Source: Marchantia polymorpha subsp. ruderalis (lineage: Eukaryota > Streptophyta > Marchantiopsida > Marchantiales > Marchantiaceae). From it: a stretch of 64,000 nt of DNA. The notes under the pieces were generated by a model, which did no database searches, had not been told where the DNA came from, and was given only the letters and a program-made list of their open reading frames with translations. Made by a program: the position numbers and the translations under genes. Location of the stretch: positions 4,504,001-4,568,000 of the forward strand of contig AP031354.1 in the NCBI GenBank assembly GCA_037833965.1. Reading direction: 5' to 3'. This document shows positions 1-8,841 of this stretch, in pieces; within the stretch, counting starts at the first letter, position 1, and every line of letters starts with the position of its first letter.

Positions 1-270
1 GCAGAGAGAAAAAAAGTGTAGAGGATAAACATTGGATCAGGTGTGATACTTGGAGCATCCAAAGATTCTACTGTAAGGACATATCTTTGCAGAGTCTCCT
101 GTAATGTATGTGTCTTTTAAGCAAATGATCAAAAGTGATCATTTGCACCATGCATCATGTCTGGAAATCTTTCGTGTTTCAGTAGAGGGGCTTTGTGAAT
201 ATTTAAAACAGTATATATAAAATTTACAGAACTTTGTAAGACCTATCTACCGATCCGAGAAGAAACTTTT

Positions 271-501
271 GTGAAATCTGTTTATTTTACCAGTTCGAAG
301 ACATGCAGTATGTCAAATTATAGAACTTTACCTCATGCAGGATATTTTGATGTGCCGTTCAGAGACCAGCTCACATTGGCGAAGCTCTCTTCTCTGACGC
401 TGGTCTTTCACGACCCTGAGCTCCTGAACAGATTGGTGTTTGTAACAGAGGCAAGGCTGAAAAGAGACACATGGCTAATGGCTACCTGCTCTCCTCAATA
501 G
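271..501 (+). other. Conserved open stretch inside duplication copy A, unknown
   Basis: This 76-codon plus-strand frame matches the first part of the longer frame at 51974-52615 in copy B. The block from about 340 to 440 is almost unchanged between the copies. Splice-acceptor-like CAG sites occur at the starts of the conserved blocks, for example just before 339, so it may be an exon rather than a free gene. In copy B the frame stays open through the codon where copy A stops. I recognise no domain. It lies downstream of the ankyrin-repeat frame in copy B and could be a later exon of that gene. Confidence 0.3.
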
Positions 502-591
502 ATGACGGCGATATTAAAATCATGGACGATGTGAACATCAACGACAGCGAGACTTTGACAGCAAGACAGCAGCACGCCGACGGCAAATGAC

Positions 592-1315
592 TCTGGTCGG
601 TCGACGAGCAGAAACACGAGAGGCAGGAACGAGATGAGAGGAGGAGGGGGAGGCGAGCAGCAGCAGGGCCAGACAGAGAGAGAGTGGGGAGAGACAGGGA
701 GGGCGGAGACAGAGAGAGCGAGAGGGAGAGCGCGCAGTGGCGAGAGGGTTGAGGTTTAGGGTCACTGAGGAAAGACATGAACTCGACTGACGACTGACGG
801 TCAGTCAAGAATCGAGGGACTGTGATTGACGACTTACGGAATAAACCGTGGGGTCAGTCCGCAGTCAGTCAAGAATCGAGGGACCGTGACTGACGACTGA
901 CAGAAGACATCGTCAATGAAATAAATTGTTTGCTGTTTGTTTTCACATCAATGTTTTTGTCATTGACAATATTAGATCTGACGAAATTACATATAGTTTT
1001 ATCAGTTGGGAGTTTTAGCTTTTTTCCAGTTTCATGAAATACATGGCAGGACTGGAGTACTGGAACGATACGCTGCCGTGACTACTGAGCGGTTGGCCAT
1101 TGTTGACGAGGCAGTCGTTGTATCCCAGGCGAATAAAGACGGATGGATCGACAGGAGTCGCTGAGGCCCAGGCTCCGCAAGCCACATGAATGTCGGCCAT
1201 GGCGCATGCTCCGCACATGTTCACAATCTGCACGTAGAAAGTTGGAATGCCGCTCGTGGAGCTCACCGGGCCTTGTGTCAGACTGAGATCCTGCAGTGCG
1301 CAGCTCCGATCAGAA
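592..1315. mobile_element. 724-bp insert with 9-bp target duplication carrying a captured TPD1-like exon
   Basis: Copy B of the duplication (around 52390) reads straight through this point, so the block is an insertion. It is flanked by the 9-bp direct repeat GCAAATGAC at 583-591 and 1316-1324. The ends show a weak inverted repeat: TCTGGTCGG at the left against TCTGATCGG read inward from the right. A 9-bp target duplication is typical of Mutator-like elements, and plant Mutator derivatives often carry gene pieces (Pack-MULEs). The terminal repeat is far shorter than usual for that class, so this assignment is tentative. Inside are a GA-rich stretch (about 640-740), two copies of a 40-bp repeat (801-840 and 865-904), and the TPD1-like exon on the minus strand. 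Confidence 0.6.
1015..1290 (-). pseudogene. TPD1-like secreted peptide, final exon fragment
   Basis: The frame encodes 91 residues matching the conserved C-terminal region of TPD1/MAC1-type proteins, small cysteine-rich secreted ligands of plant LRR receptor kinases in anther and archegonial development. Visible hallmarks are SGIPTFYVQIVN, the C..C pair in NMCGAC, DIHVACG, GYNDCLVNNGQPL and VSFQYS, in the family order. It starts just after an acceptor-like CTGCAG at 1291-1296 and runs to a stop, so it looks like the last coding exon cut out of a gene. No signal-peptide exon is nearby. It sits wholly inside the 724-bp insert, which suggests transfer with that insert. The usual C-terminal motif near the stop is altered (ends MKLEKS). 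Family call is strong; function here is doubtful. Confidence 0.75.
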
Positions 1316-1416
1316 GCAAATGACGCGGTCGAGCGGATCGAGAGCCCTCGACGACCAAGACTGGGCTCAGAGCAGAGAAAGGGCCGTGGAGGTCTAAACT
1401 CTCCTCAAATGCATCA

Positions 1417-1714
1417 TCAATCTACAGAACCATTATCCCTGAGTTGACCTGTCGAGGCATGTTGAAGGTGCACAAAAACATCGTGGGTATTCGGTTCACC
1501 GTTTAGCTGCATAGTTGGTGCATATTGTTCATGGGGTGCAAGCCAACCGCGACTAATGGCAGTTTTCTGAGAAGGACTGCAAACAGTTGCATCCCAACCC
1601 AAAACATGACAAACAGCGCGTGCGAAGCCGCCATGTTCGGGCAGCTTTCTCGTCGTCAATATTTTCTTTGCATGTTGTACCATGCTTGCTACGTCAGGGG
1701 ATCTCTTCGTCTTC
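1417..1714 (-). CDS. Zinc-finger protein (XS-type/C2H2-like finger), exon 2
   Basis: This exon begins after a clear acceptor (GCGCAG, 1715-1720 on the minus strand) and continues in phase from exon 1 at 7319-7801. Across the junction the protein shows a Cys pair ECLVC in exon 1, then SMVQHAKK and LPEHGGFAR in exon 2, giving a C-x2-C...H...H arrangement followed by AVCHVLGWD. This resembles the single zinc finger next to XS domains in plants (SGS3-related and similar proteins), where a QHA motif and a later H-R-A/H-R-G motif are typical. No XS domain can be seen. The end of the frame (last about 15 residues) arises from the roughly 640-bp loss in copy A, so the true C terminus is probably missing. 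The intron contains the 5.4-kb element. Confidence 0.6.
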
Positions 1715-2379
1715 CTGCGCGAGATTAACAAGTAAAAGAACAGATCAGACGGGCATCTCCGTCTCCGATATTTGAAAATTCTTTGCAAAAGAATTGAAAG
1801 AGATAATTAGAGCAGACACTCCCTTCTGGTGTAAGTTGAGGTCTCAAGAGAAGACAGGAATAAAACATCAATGGGATAAAAGAACATATGTGTGGTACCC
1901 CACTTTTGGTAATTTTGAGGAAATTAAAACATTTTTGGAAAAAAACTGTACCCTGGCAGCATTGTAAATAGCCTTCGGTACATCAAAACATAGTGAATCC
2001 GGAAGATCACGGGGATTCTCGAGGGATCTTGTAGAATCTAGGATTTGGGGTGCAGCAGTAAGGATGGGCACCACCCTCCCTGCGAGCTCTGCAGTTAGGA
2101 TCCCTGCGGCGCAAGGCGCAAAACCCGCCTTCGGAGGTTGCGTCCGCGGCGGTAGGGAAATCCTTCATAATTAGGTCAACCCTCAGGCGCCTTGACCGAG
2201 TTAGGGTCTCGTTGGAAAGAGCTCGACGCACTGATTCCAACGAGTCCAAGAACGCTTGGAACGGATGAGGACTTAGGGAGTTATCACTATTGGAAGATAC
2301 GTAGACGTTCGCCTTCGGCGGAAGGAGTTCGCCACCGGCGGGAATTCCGCCTACGCGGAAGGGGGATCAAGTTTTGTCC

Positions 2380-3010
2380 TATGCGCGGACGAAGGAAGTT
2401 CGCCTGTGCACAGGCGAAGTAGGGTTTGAGGAGGCGCGAAGTCCGCCTACGCACAGGCGTTCGCCTGTGCACAGGCGCTTCGGCGTCGGCGGAAAATCCG
2501 CCTTGGGCCCTAGAAATGCGCCTTGTGAGGTAGAAAGTGTACGGCGCCTTCTGCGCCAGCGCGGCGCCGCGGACGAGCAAGGAGCCGCCAGAGTAATCAA
2601 ATCCGTACGGACCATGCGGACGGGACGGGTGGATGCGCTCTTGGACGGACGGAGTTGCGGCGGCGGAAGCACCGACGAAGAGACAAGGAACGGACAGTCT
2701 GGACGGAGACGGCTGACCACGGTCAACGCCTTCCGCACCAGCGCGACGCCGCGGACGGAATTCGCCTGCGCACAGGCGAGCGCCTGTGCACAGGAGGATG
2801 AAGTTCCGCGCCGGCGGAGAATCCGCCGAGGAGTCTGCCTGCGCACAGGCAGGAGTTGAACTTTTGTCCGACATGCGGACACACGCGTCGAGGCAGAAGG
2901 GGATTGGCCGAGGGGCGGTACGAACAAGTGTACCGCGCAAGGCGGAAAACTCGCCTTCGGCGCTGCGCTCCCATGTCCGCGGGGTAATACGCTCGCGGAG
3001 TTCAAATCCG
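2380..3010. repeat. GC-rich leader of the element with repeated GTGCAC-centred palindromes
   Basis: The palindrome CGCCTGTGCACAGGCG occurs perfectly at 2401-2416 and again from about 2462. Close variants, some with GCGCAC in the centre, occur around 2443, 2763, 2780 and 2843. A second short palindrome family, CGCCTTCGGCG or close forms, is interspersed. The same motifs recur in the matching leader of copy 2 (about 26660-27200). The stretch is almost free of stop codons in several frames on both strands because of its base composition. That by itself is no evidence of coding. Confidence 0.7.
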
Positions 3011-3137
3011 CCAATTCGAGCGTGAGAGTTTAATCGGCGACGGCGGAGCGTGAAGCCGCGCGTGAGAGCGGAGACCGTTCCAGCGTAGAGCCGGCGTGGC
3101 CATCAAGTGAGACGTCCTCCACGAGCAAGAGCCGACC

Positions 3138-6100
3138 ATGACCTTCGACCGGGCGGCGGAGAGCGTCCCATTCTTGAATTCGCGATTCCAATCTCTTGTG
3201 CGCGCTGCGCGCGTCCATCTGCTGGCTGCTAAACATTCTCGACGTCGCCGCACAGGGGATTTCTTGGTGATTGAGGGAGAAGTGAGTGCGCGTGATTTGG
3301 AATTGAGGGCGATTAGAGTTTGCCGAGAGAGAAAGGAGCTCGAGCGGTGCGGAAGTAGAATGAGCGGGCGAGCGAACTCCAGGAACGCAATGACGAGACC
3401 GGGCAGATTGCGGATGCTGCCGCTTCGCCTACCACAGAACGGGCTGCGCGCTTTCGAGGAGCGCTTAATAGCAAGAAAGCTCGATTTCTTGCTATGGGGA
3501 TGGAACTACATCTGTGCGGATATGGTGCGCGAGTGGCTAGAGCCACAGGGACCACCCTCGCGCGGATTGCGTCCGCATGTTGATCGGTGGACAGTCCAAG
3601 ATTGGGCGCAGGCATTGGGAAGATGTGCCGGCATGCCAGGGCATCTCCTCTTCGACAGTGAGAGCATCAAGGTGGCCAAGCAGGAAGAGGCGCAATTTGT
3701 GGAGCTGTTCAAGACCGGGAGGTCTACCAAGAATGGGTACAGGACCCGTGATTACAAGGATCGATTTCGCCGGACTCTGTCCGCGGCGCTGATGCAATTA
3801 CTGCAGCCACACCGCGCCTGCTACATCACATTGTGGCAGGTCTCTTTTGTGGAGTGCGTCATCGAGGGAACTCCAATTCACTGGGCGAGCATCCTGCACA
3901 AGGTGATGCGACAGCACGCTTTTGAGGAGAAGGGGGGGACTCTAAACCATCTCTCTCCTTTCCTCATCAATTTTTATCGACAGCGGAATTGTTTGACAGC
4001 GGCGGAGCTTGAGCATTTTCCGCCGTTGTCCGTCGACCATCCCGGGAAGTATGTGCGGGAGAATGAGGTCGACACTGATGCAGAGGAGTCACCGACTTCT
4101 ACCCCATCAAGGCGGAGGGACGAAGGGAGAAACACTCCTGCAGCACGAGTGCCGCGGAAGCGGCGATGGAGAGAAGAGTCCGAAGAGGAGCAGCATCAAG
4201 AACCCTCTGCTCCCATTCGACCGCGGCCGTTGTACGAGTCATACAGCCGGCCGAAGCAGAAGGCACGCAGACTGGTGTTACCAGCCAACAGTGCGGACAC
4301 GGCGACGATTGCGACGGAGAAAGGAAGTGCGTCGCCAGAGAAGCATGAGGAAGCGCGGACGACCGCAGGAGCAACGGACCACGCTGCAGCCTCGACGGGC
4401 GAGAGGCCGCCTACGGGCCAAGGGCCTCCGGAGTTACCACGTGCGTTGCGGACAGGTGTTCCGTTTGCGCACAGACGAGACTCCGCGGACGGACGAGCCT
4501 CCGCGGACAGACGATCACAAGTGGACGTAGATCTACGCTTACGCGTGGGAAGGAGCAGTCCGCCTGTGCACAGGCGCTCGCCTGTGCACAGGTCACTTCC
4601 ACACGTGCCGCCTGTGCACAGGCAGGAATCACCCCCGTTCCAACGTAGGAAGGGGAAGGAGCCGGCGGAAGAGCCGCCTACGAGACACCGGCCCTCGGGG
4701 CCAGACCCTCCGGCGCACCACGCGCCGCAATTTGCGCCTTCGGCGCCAGGGCCTTCGAGCCGAGGAGATACGAGCAGGGAGTGTGCGGAGGCCACACTAT
4801 CGGCGGGTAATCCGCCGGTAGATGCGCCTTCGGCGGTAGGGCCTCAGGGCCAAGGGACATCGGGCGAGCGGCCCCCGGCCATGTCGCCTTTGGCGATGGA
4901 CGTCCGCGGCGCTACGCTTGCGGCGGACAAGGCGCCGGCATTTGCGCCTGCGCACAGGCCAAGCACAGCCCCCGCGGACCGATCAAGGGAGCAGCAACAG
5001 ACGGAGGAGCGGAGTGACTGTCCGCGGGATGAAATTTCGATGCGCGATGCGCAATCAAACCCCGCGCAGCCACCCTCCGCTCGATCGCCTTAAGCGGCGG
5101 GCGTCGGCGGCAGAGAGGACACGGTAGACGACCAACAAGCGAGCGGCGGGGATGCCGCACGGGCACATTCGCCTACCGCCTTAGACATTTTGGCGAAGAG
5201 CAGCGAGGCTGCAGTCGTGCCTTCGCAGGCAGCACACGTCGACGACGTGCAGCCCCACTCGGGTCAGTCGCCGACGCAATCAATGGCGACTGAAATTCTC
5301 CACTCGGATGATGACGACGGAGGCTCCACCGAAGAAATGTCAGGAGCAGGGGACACCGAGGAGGAGGAGGAGGAAATTGTTGGAGCGCCGGCGGCGGCGC
5401 TCTCTGAGCAGGTGATTCCGTTGCTGAGGTACTTGGATCGCAAAGTCGATAAATACGCCGACCCACTTCAGCCGGGATCTTACATCGAGTTAGTGCGCAG
5501 GCGGACTCGCACTAAAGTCCACACCAGCAAGCTATTAGCTAGAGTGGACCAGGAGTTGAGGGAATTGAAGGAGAAGCATGAATGCTTGTGGGGTCAGTAT
5601 AAACTTAATCAGAAATTCTACAAGTACTCCGAGAAGGTGAGGGATGGGAAACTGGAAGAGCTCACCAAGGAGCAGGTGAAGGTCACAGAAGCACTAATTT
5701 CTGAGCAAGCCCAGAATCGGATTTTGTCAGAGGAGCTCGTGCGACAGACGCGGTTGTTGGAACAGTGTCAGCTCGCACGGCAGGCGGATGAGGAGGTAAT
5801 CCGCAGGCTACAGTCAGAGTGTGGCGAATTGAGAGCGCAACGTGCTGAGGCCGAATCGCAATTAGTGATAGTTGAAGAGGATCGCAGGAAGGAGGCAGAT
5901 CGCACAAAGGTGGAGACGGCGAGGCGTGTCTCAAGGGCTACGCCCACTGGGAAGTGGCGGCGCAGGAGAAACTCACACTGCGTGAGTTTGAACTTCGCAC
6001 AGCCGGGTTGTTGTCAGGCGACAGTAAGAGTCGGCGGAAGGTAGCAAAGAAGCTCGATGCTTTTCTGTCGAAGGCGCAGGATACCATGTCCGCCCTCGAA

Positions 6101-6253
6101 GTGGAGGTGTCCGCGGCGTTGCAGCGATTGGGACTGCGCAGTCGACCGGAAGACTGGCAGGGTAGGGAGTTAGTGCGCGGCAGTCCGCCGCGCAGGAGAC
6201 GTAGCACAGGTTCCGCGGAGTGTAGTGTAGCGTGGTCCCTTGCAGGCGTGTAG
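3138..6253 (+). pseudogene. Coding region of the 5.4-kb element, copy 1 (unknown coiled-coil, proline-rich protein)
   Basis: The first ATG taken is at 3138, because copy 2 has the same start at 26390 and similarity is strong from there. Parts in order: an Arg-rich N terminus; a globular-looking block (about 3430-4080) with many aromatic residues (LLWGWNYI, WTVQDWAQALG, YITLWQVSFVE, INFYRQRNCL), faintly like plant transposon-associated ORF1 proteins; an acidic and basic linker; a Pro/Arg/Ala-rich low-complexity segment encoded partly by the GTGCAC palindromes (PVHRR units, about 4555-4625); an acidic stretch; then a long coiled coil rich in E, K, Q and L (about 5490-5930) and a basic tail. I see no reverse transcriptase, integrase, protease, DDE transposase or zinc knuckle. 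The region looks broken, with about two breaks. Confidence 0.6.
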
Positions 6254-6289
6254 CATAGTGCAGTGTAGTGTTAGGTAGGACTTAGAAGG

Positions 6290-6318
6290 TATAAAATAGT
6301 TCCAGGCGTTTTGCCTGG
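6290..6318 (+). promoter_or_regulatory. TATA box and hairpin late in the element
   Basis: TATAAAATAG lies at 6290-6299. It is followed at once by a perfect 6-bp stem hairpin with loop GTTTT (6302-6318). The same pair is kept in copy 2 (around 23195-23225) and, diverged, in the older relative (around 27690-27730). It could start transcripts running to the right through the last roughly 950 bp. In an LTR reading this would mark the U3/R border. This is a sequence-only inference. Confidence 0.4.
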
Positions 6319-6666
6319 GGTTCTTTCCCATCAGAAGTGCAGATCAGGAACCCATTTCCTTTGCGTGTTTGTGTCCTTGAGTTCTGTCACCACGCACGAG
6401 GAGTTACAACTTAGCGTTCCGCATTTTGTAGCTGAAGGCCTTCGGCCGAATGTTCAGAGCTAGTACATTGGTTAGAGACTTGAGTAGTTCGGATCTGCAC
6501 CTGCGGGTGACTGCCGATGCTCAGAGCCAGTGACTAGTTAGATACTTGAACAGTTTCGCCCCTACACCTTCGAGTGTTTCTTTCCGATTGTACTCCTTGG
6601 GATTTTTCCCCTGAATGCCAAAGTGAAGTTTTGCTACTTCGTGTAAGCCTTGGTTGTAAATTCAGG

Positions 6667-7169
6667 TTACGCTGCAGCAGGTGCCTTGAGTGTAACCCCT
6701 GTAGTATTTCTGGGAATGACAAGTGCCTGAGAATTCAAACTCTTCAATAGACTGTTGTTGTGTTACTGGAATGTTTCTCAGTGAGTCCTTCAGTGCGGAC
6801 CTGTGTTCTCTGCGCGTTTTGTGAGTTGAGAGTGTTGTTCACCGTGTATGAGTGACTTCGATCCGAAGTAGGAAGTCCAAACCGGGTTTCCTACACTAGC
6901 AGCAAGCTAGTGGAAGTGTTGTAAAAGCCGGAGTTGGAAGCCACTACCCGCAGCTACGCCGAGTGTGCTCGCGAGAGACTTTCCCCCCCCTGAAATCTTG
7001 AGTAGAGGTCCTAACGGATCTCTGGGTTGTGTTTCTGTAGTTTCAGGTGTGTGTGTGTGTGTGTGTGTTACGCTGCACTGTGCGACCTCCGAGTGCGCTC
7101 CGAGTGGACACTTGCAGTATTTCTGGGAGTGACAGTCGCCTGAGAATTCAAACTCATCAATAGTCTGTT
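6667..7169. repeat. Repeated module in the element tail, with GT microsatellite
   Basis: Two related modules occur at about 6667-6755 and 7068-7169. Both begin TTACGCTGCA and contain a shared block (CAGTATTTCTGGGAGTGAC and its variant, then GAATTCAAACTC). A GT dinucleotide run lies between them at about 7047-7068. Copy 2 carries the same arrangement (around 22330-22465 and 22745-22850). The older relative has it at about 21450-21930. Confidence 0.7.
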
Positions 7170-7318
7170 AAACGTGACACTTTGTACCCTGTGTGTTCCT
7201 CTGTCCCTGTGGGTTCGACCTTTCTACCACTATATTGCAGTTTTAGCCTTTAGTGGGTTATTACAATATGCTTACACCAGACGCCTAGAACACAGAAGAC
7301 GCAGTAAGAGGCACTTAC

Positions 7319-7801
7319 TTCGCTCCAATTCCGGCACAGACGAGACACTCAAAACTCCCTGAAGTTACATTCGCCTCGTATGCCTTGTTCTCCATTACTT
7401 TGCCGCTATGTTGCACCTCGTACGCAAAACCTTTGTCAGGTGAAACTCCAAATGTCTTGGCGTCCATTGATAGTTCGATCCTGCTTCCCTCCCCTGATTC
7501 ATCGACATCAAACATCTCCAAATCTTCGCTTCCCACTATCCTCGCATCGTCCCTCTCGAAAGTCCGACAGCTCCGACTGACTCGCAGTAGGAATGGTGCC
7601 GACGTTTTCATTCCCACTACTTGATGACCTGTTAGCCTCAGCATCGACATCATGCTTGGCAGCTTTACCATCCATGTGTTCCTCCGTGTCAGATGCGAGA
7701 GATTCCCAGTCCGCATAATAATCAGCCGCCGCAGACCGATCGCGTGAAGGCTTCTCTGGTTCGTTGGCAGCTGAGCCATGTCTAATTATTATCACGCGCA
7801 T
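7319..7801 (-). CDS. Zinc-finger protein (XS-type/C2H2-like finger), exon 1
   Basis: The exon ends at a strong donor (GAA|GTAAGT, 7319/7318) and joins in frame to the exon at 1417-1714, completing a C-x2-C...H...H finger. The ATG at 7801 opens an acidic, hydrophilic stretch typical of plant nuclear proteins. That frame and the frame that carries the Cys pair (containing SEDLEMFDVDESGEG and SFECLVC) overlap, and good coding switches between them around 7555. A one-base indel or an unseen short intron is therefore likely. Copy B keeps only the last roughly 60 bp of this exon. The 5.4-kb element in the intron (1891-7265) would be spliced out if transcription passes through it. Confidence 0.55.
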
Positions 7802-8511
7802 GATGCGCCAGGAATTTTTGGGGCATGAGTCCTTCCTTGCCTTCTTATAGGCAGAGGTCGTCGTTCTCCAGAATTATACTTCTCTCGTCAGCTGCTCGGA
7901 CCGCTCAGAGAAGTCCGAGAACTGGATGAGAATGGCCTGCTGAACACCAAAACCCCCACGATCGGTCCCACATCTGTCTGACCTTTTCGTGATTCCAGAT
8001 CAGAGTGAAAACCCCCGAGGTCAGTTTTGTTCGGGTCAAGTTCATTCCTTCGACTGCTGGACATTCCTTGTTCGCGCTTTGAGAAATATCCTTCTTCACT
8101 GCTCGAGAGTTTAACTCTTGCGGACTCTGGCTCTCGATCTCAGCAGCTCCTGTCCGCTCCAACTCCGATCCGCGATCACACATCCCTCCCTCGTCCGCAT
8201 TAAGCTACTCGACTGACATGTGTATGATTCCTCACTCCCCTCCCCTCGCTCGTGCATTACGATGATTATTCGAAACTCAGACAAACGCTTACGGAAGGGA
8301 GAAACAATTATTACATCCGTCCATGTTCCTTTTCTCAACCATCGTGATCCGAGGGGGTTCGGGTGGGAAGTACGGGGGACCTCTGGCGGCTGCGGGTGAG
8401 CTGTGGTGGCCATCGAGAGAACATCTCGTAGAGGTGCTCCCACGCGTCCTCATGAAAGACTCTTGTGCGTCCTCATGAAGGTGAGGTGCATGTCGTCACG
8501 ATGAAGTGGTC
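7802..8511. other. Intergenic stretch, no gene recognised
   Basis: Two minus-strand frames of about 90-110 codons (7905-8183 and 8111-8443) are open here. Neither shows a recognisable domain or convincing splice sites. The position upstream of the zinc-finger ATG at 7801 makes promoter and 5' leader the likely content. Confidence 0.3.
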
Positions 8512-8841
8512 TCAAAGTCGACCGGCTGCTATATGAAACTGTATGCAGTAAAGGTGGTCGTAAGGAGCAGATGTACAAATCAAATTGCAGGTTCTTGGAG
8601 TTGTGCTGGCCGAGCCCTGCTGTGATTCTTTCCTCTTAAATTGGTGTAAGTACGACGGATCCAGGTCTATTGCAGGCCTGGGTTGTGGGTCAGGTGTTGT
8701 AACGTCGGCCATAGTATTCGAGCGTGCAATCCGAGACACTGAATCTCTTTCATCTCGCAGTTCATCAACAAGCTGAAACTGCAAGGAAGACGGAGAAAGG
8801 TGAGACATCGGAGAATCTATCGATTTATCACACGGTTCGTA
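8512..8841 (-). other. Open stretch downstream of the patatin stop
   Basis: A 98-codon frame (8512-8808) lies in the same phase as the last patatin exon, just beyond its stop at 8842-8844. It may be 3' untranslated sequence, or the tail of an unrelated extension. It is Ser/Pro/Asp-rich with no recognised domain. Confidence 0.25.

Larger units (their letters stand above)
1..1890. repeat. Segmental duplication, copy A (left part)
   Basis: This stretch matches 51818-53585 base for base over long runs, and the match resumes at 7266-7375 after the 5.4-kb insertion (matching about 53600-53708). Copy A differs from copy B by a 724-bp insert at 592-1315, by loss of roughly 640 bp at about 1465 (present in copy B at about 52536-53180), and by the 5.4-kb element at 1891-7265. 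The segment begins before the window, so its left limit is unknown. It carries exon 2 of a zinc-finger gene on the minus strand and a conserved plus-strand stretch (271-501) that is open in both copies but unrecognised. Confidence 0.9.
1891..7265 (+). mobile_element. 5.4-kb GC-rich element of unknown class, copy 1 (GTGCAC-palindrome element)
   Basis: Both ends are fixed by the 5-bp duplication ATATG (1886-1890 and 7266-7270) and by the empty site in copy B near 53590. The left end reads TGTGGTACCCCAC and the right end, read inward, TGTAATAACCCAC: 10 of 13 positions match. A nearly identical copy lies inverted at 22242-27631. Parts in order: a GC-rich leader with palindromes (about 2000-3130), a long coding region (about 3138-6253), a TATA box with hairpin (6290-6318), and a roughly 950-bp tail with repeated modules and a GT run. 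TG...CA ends with a 5-bp duplication fit an LTR, so a very long solo LTR is possible. A DNA element with short inverted repeats is the alternative. The coding region looks broken, with about two breaks. High identity between copies suggests recent movement. Confidence 0.85.

Noticed and set aside
482-808. Minus-strand Ser/Leu/Pro-rich frame
   Set aside because: It is produced by the GA/CT-rich low-complexity stretch within the 724-bp insert.
2380-3010. CRISPR-like array from the regular palindromes
   Set aside because: Spacing is irregular, there are no unique spacers of constant length, and the context is eukaryotic.
1891-7265. A standard LTR retrotransposon with two LTRs
   Set aside because: No long direct repeats are found at the two ends and no Gag or Pol similarity inside. 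A solo LTR remains possible and is listed as such.
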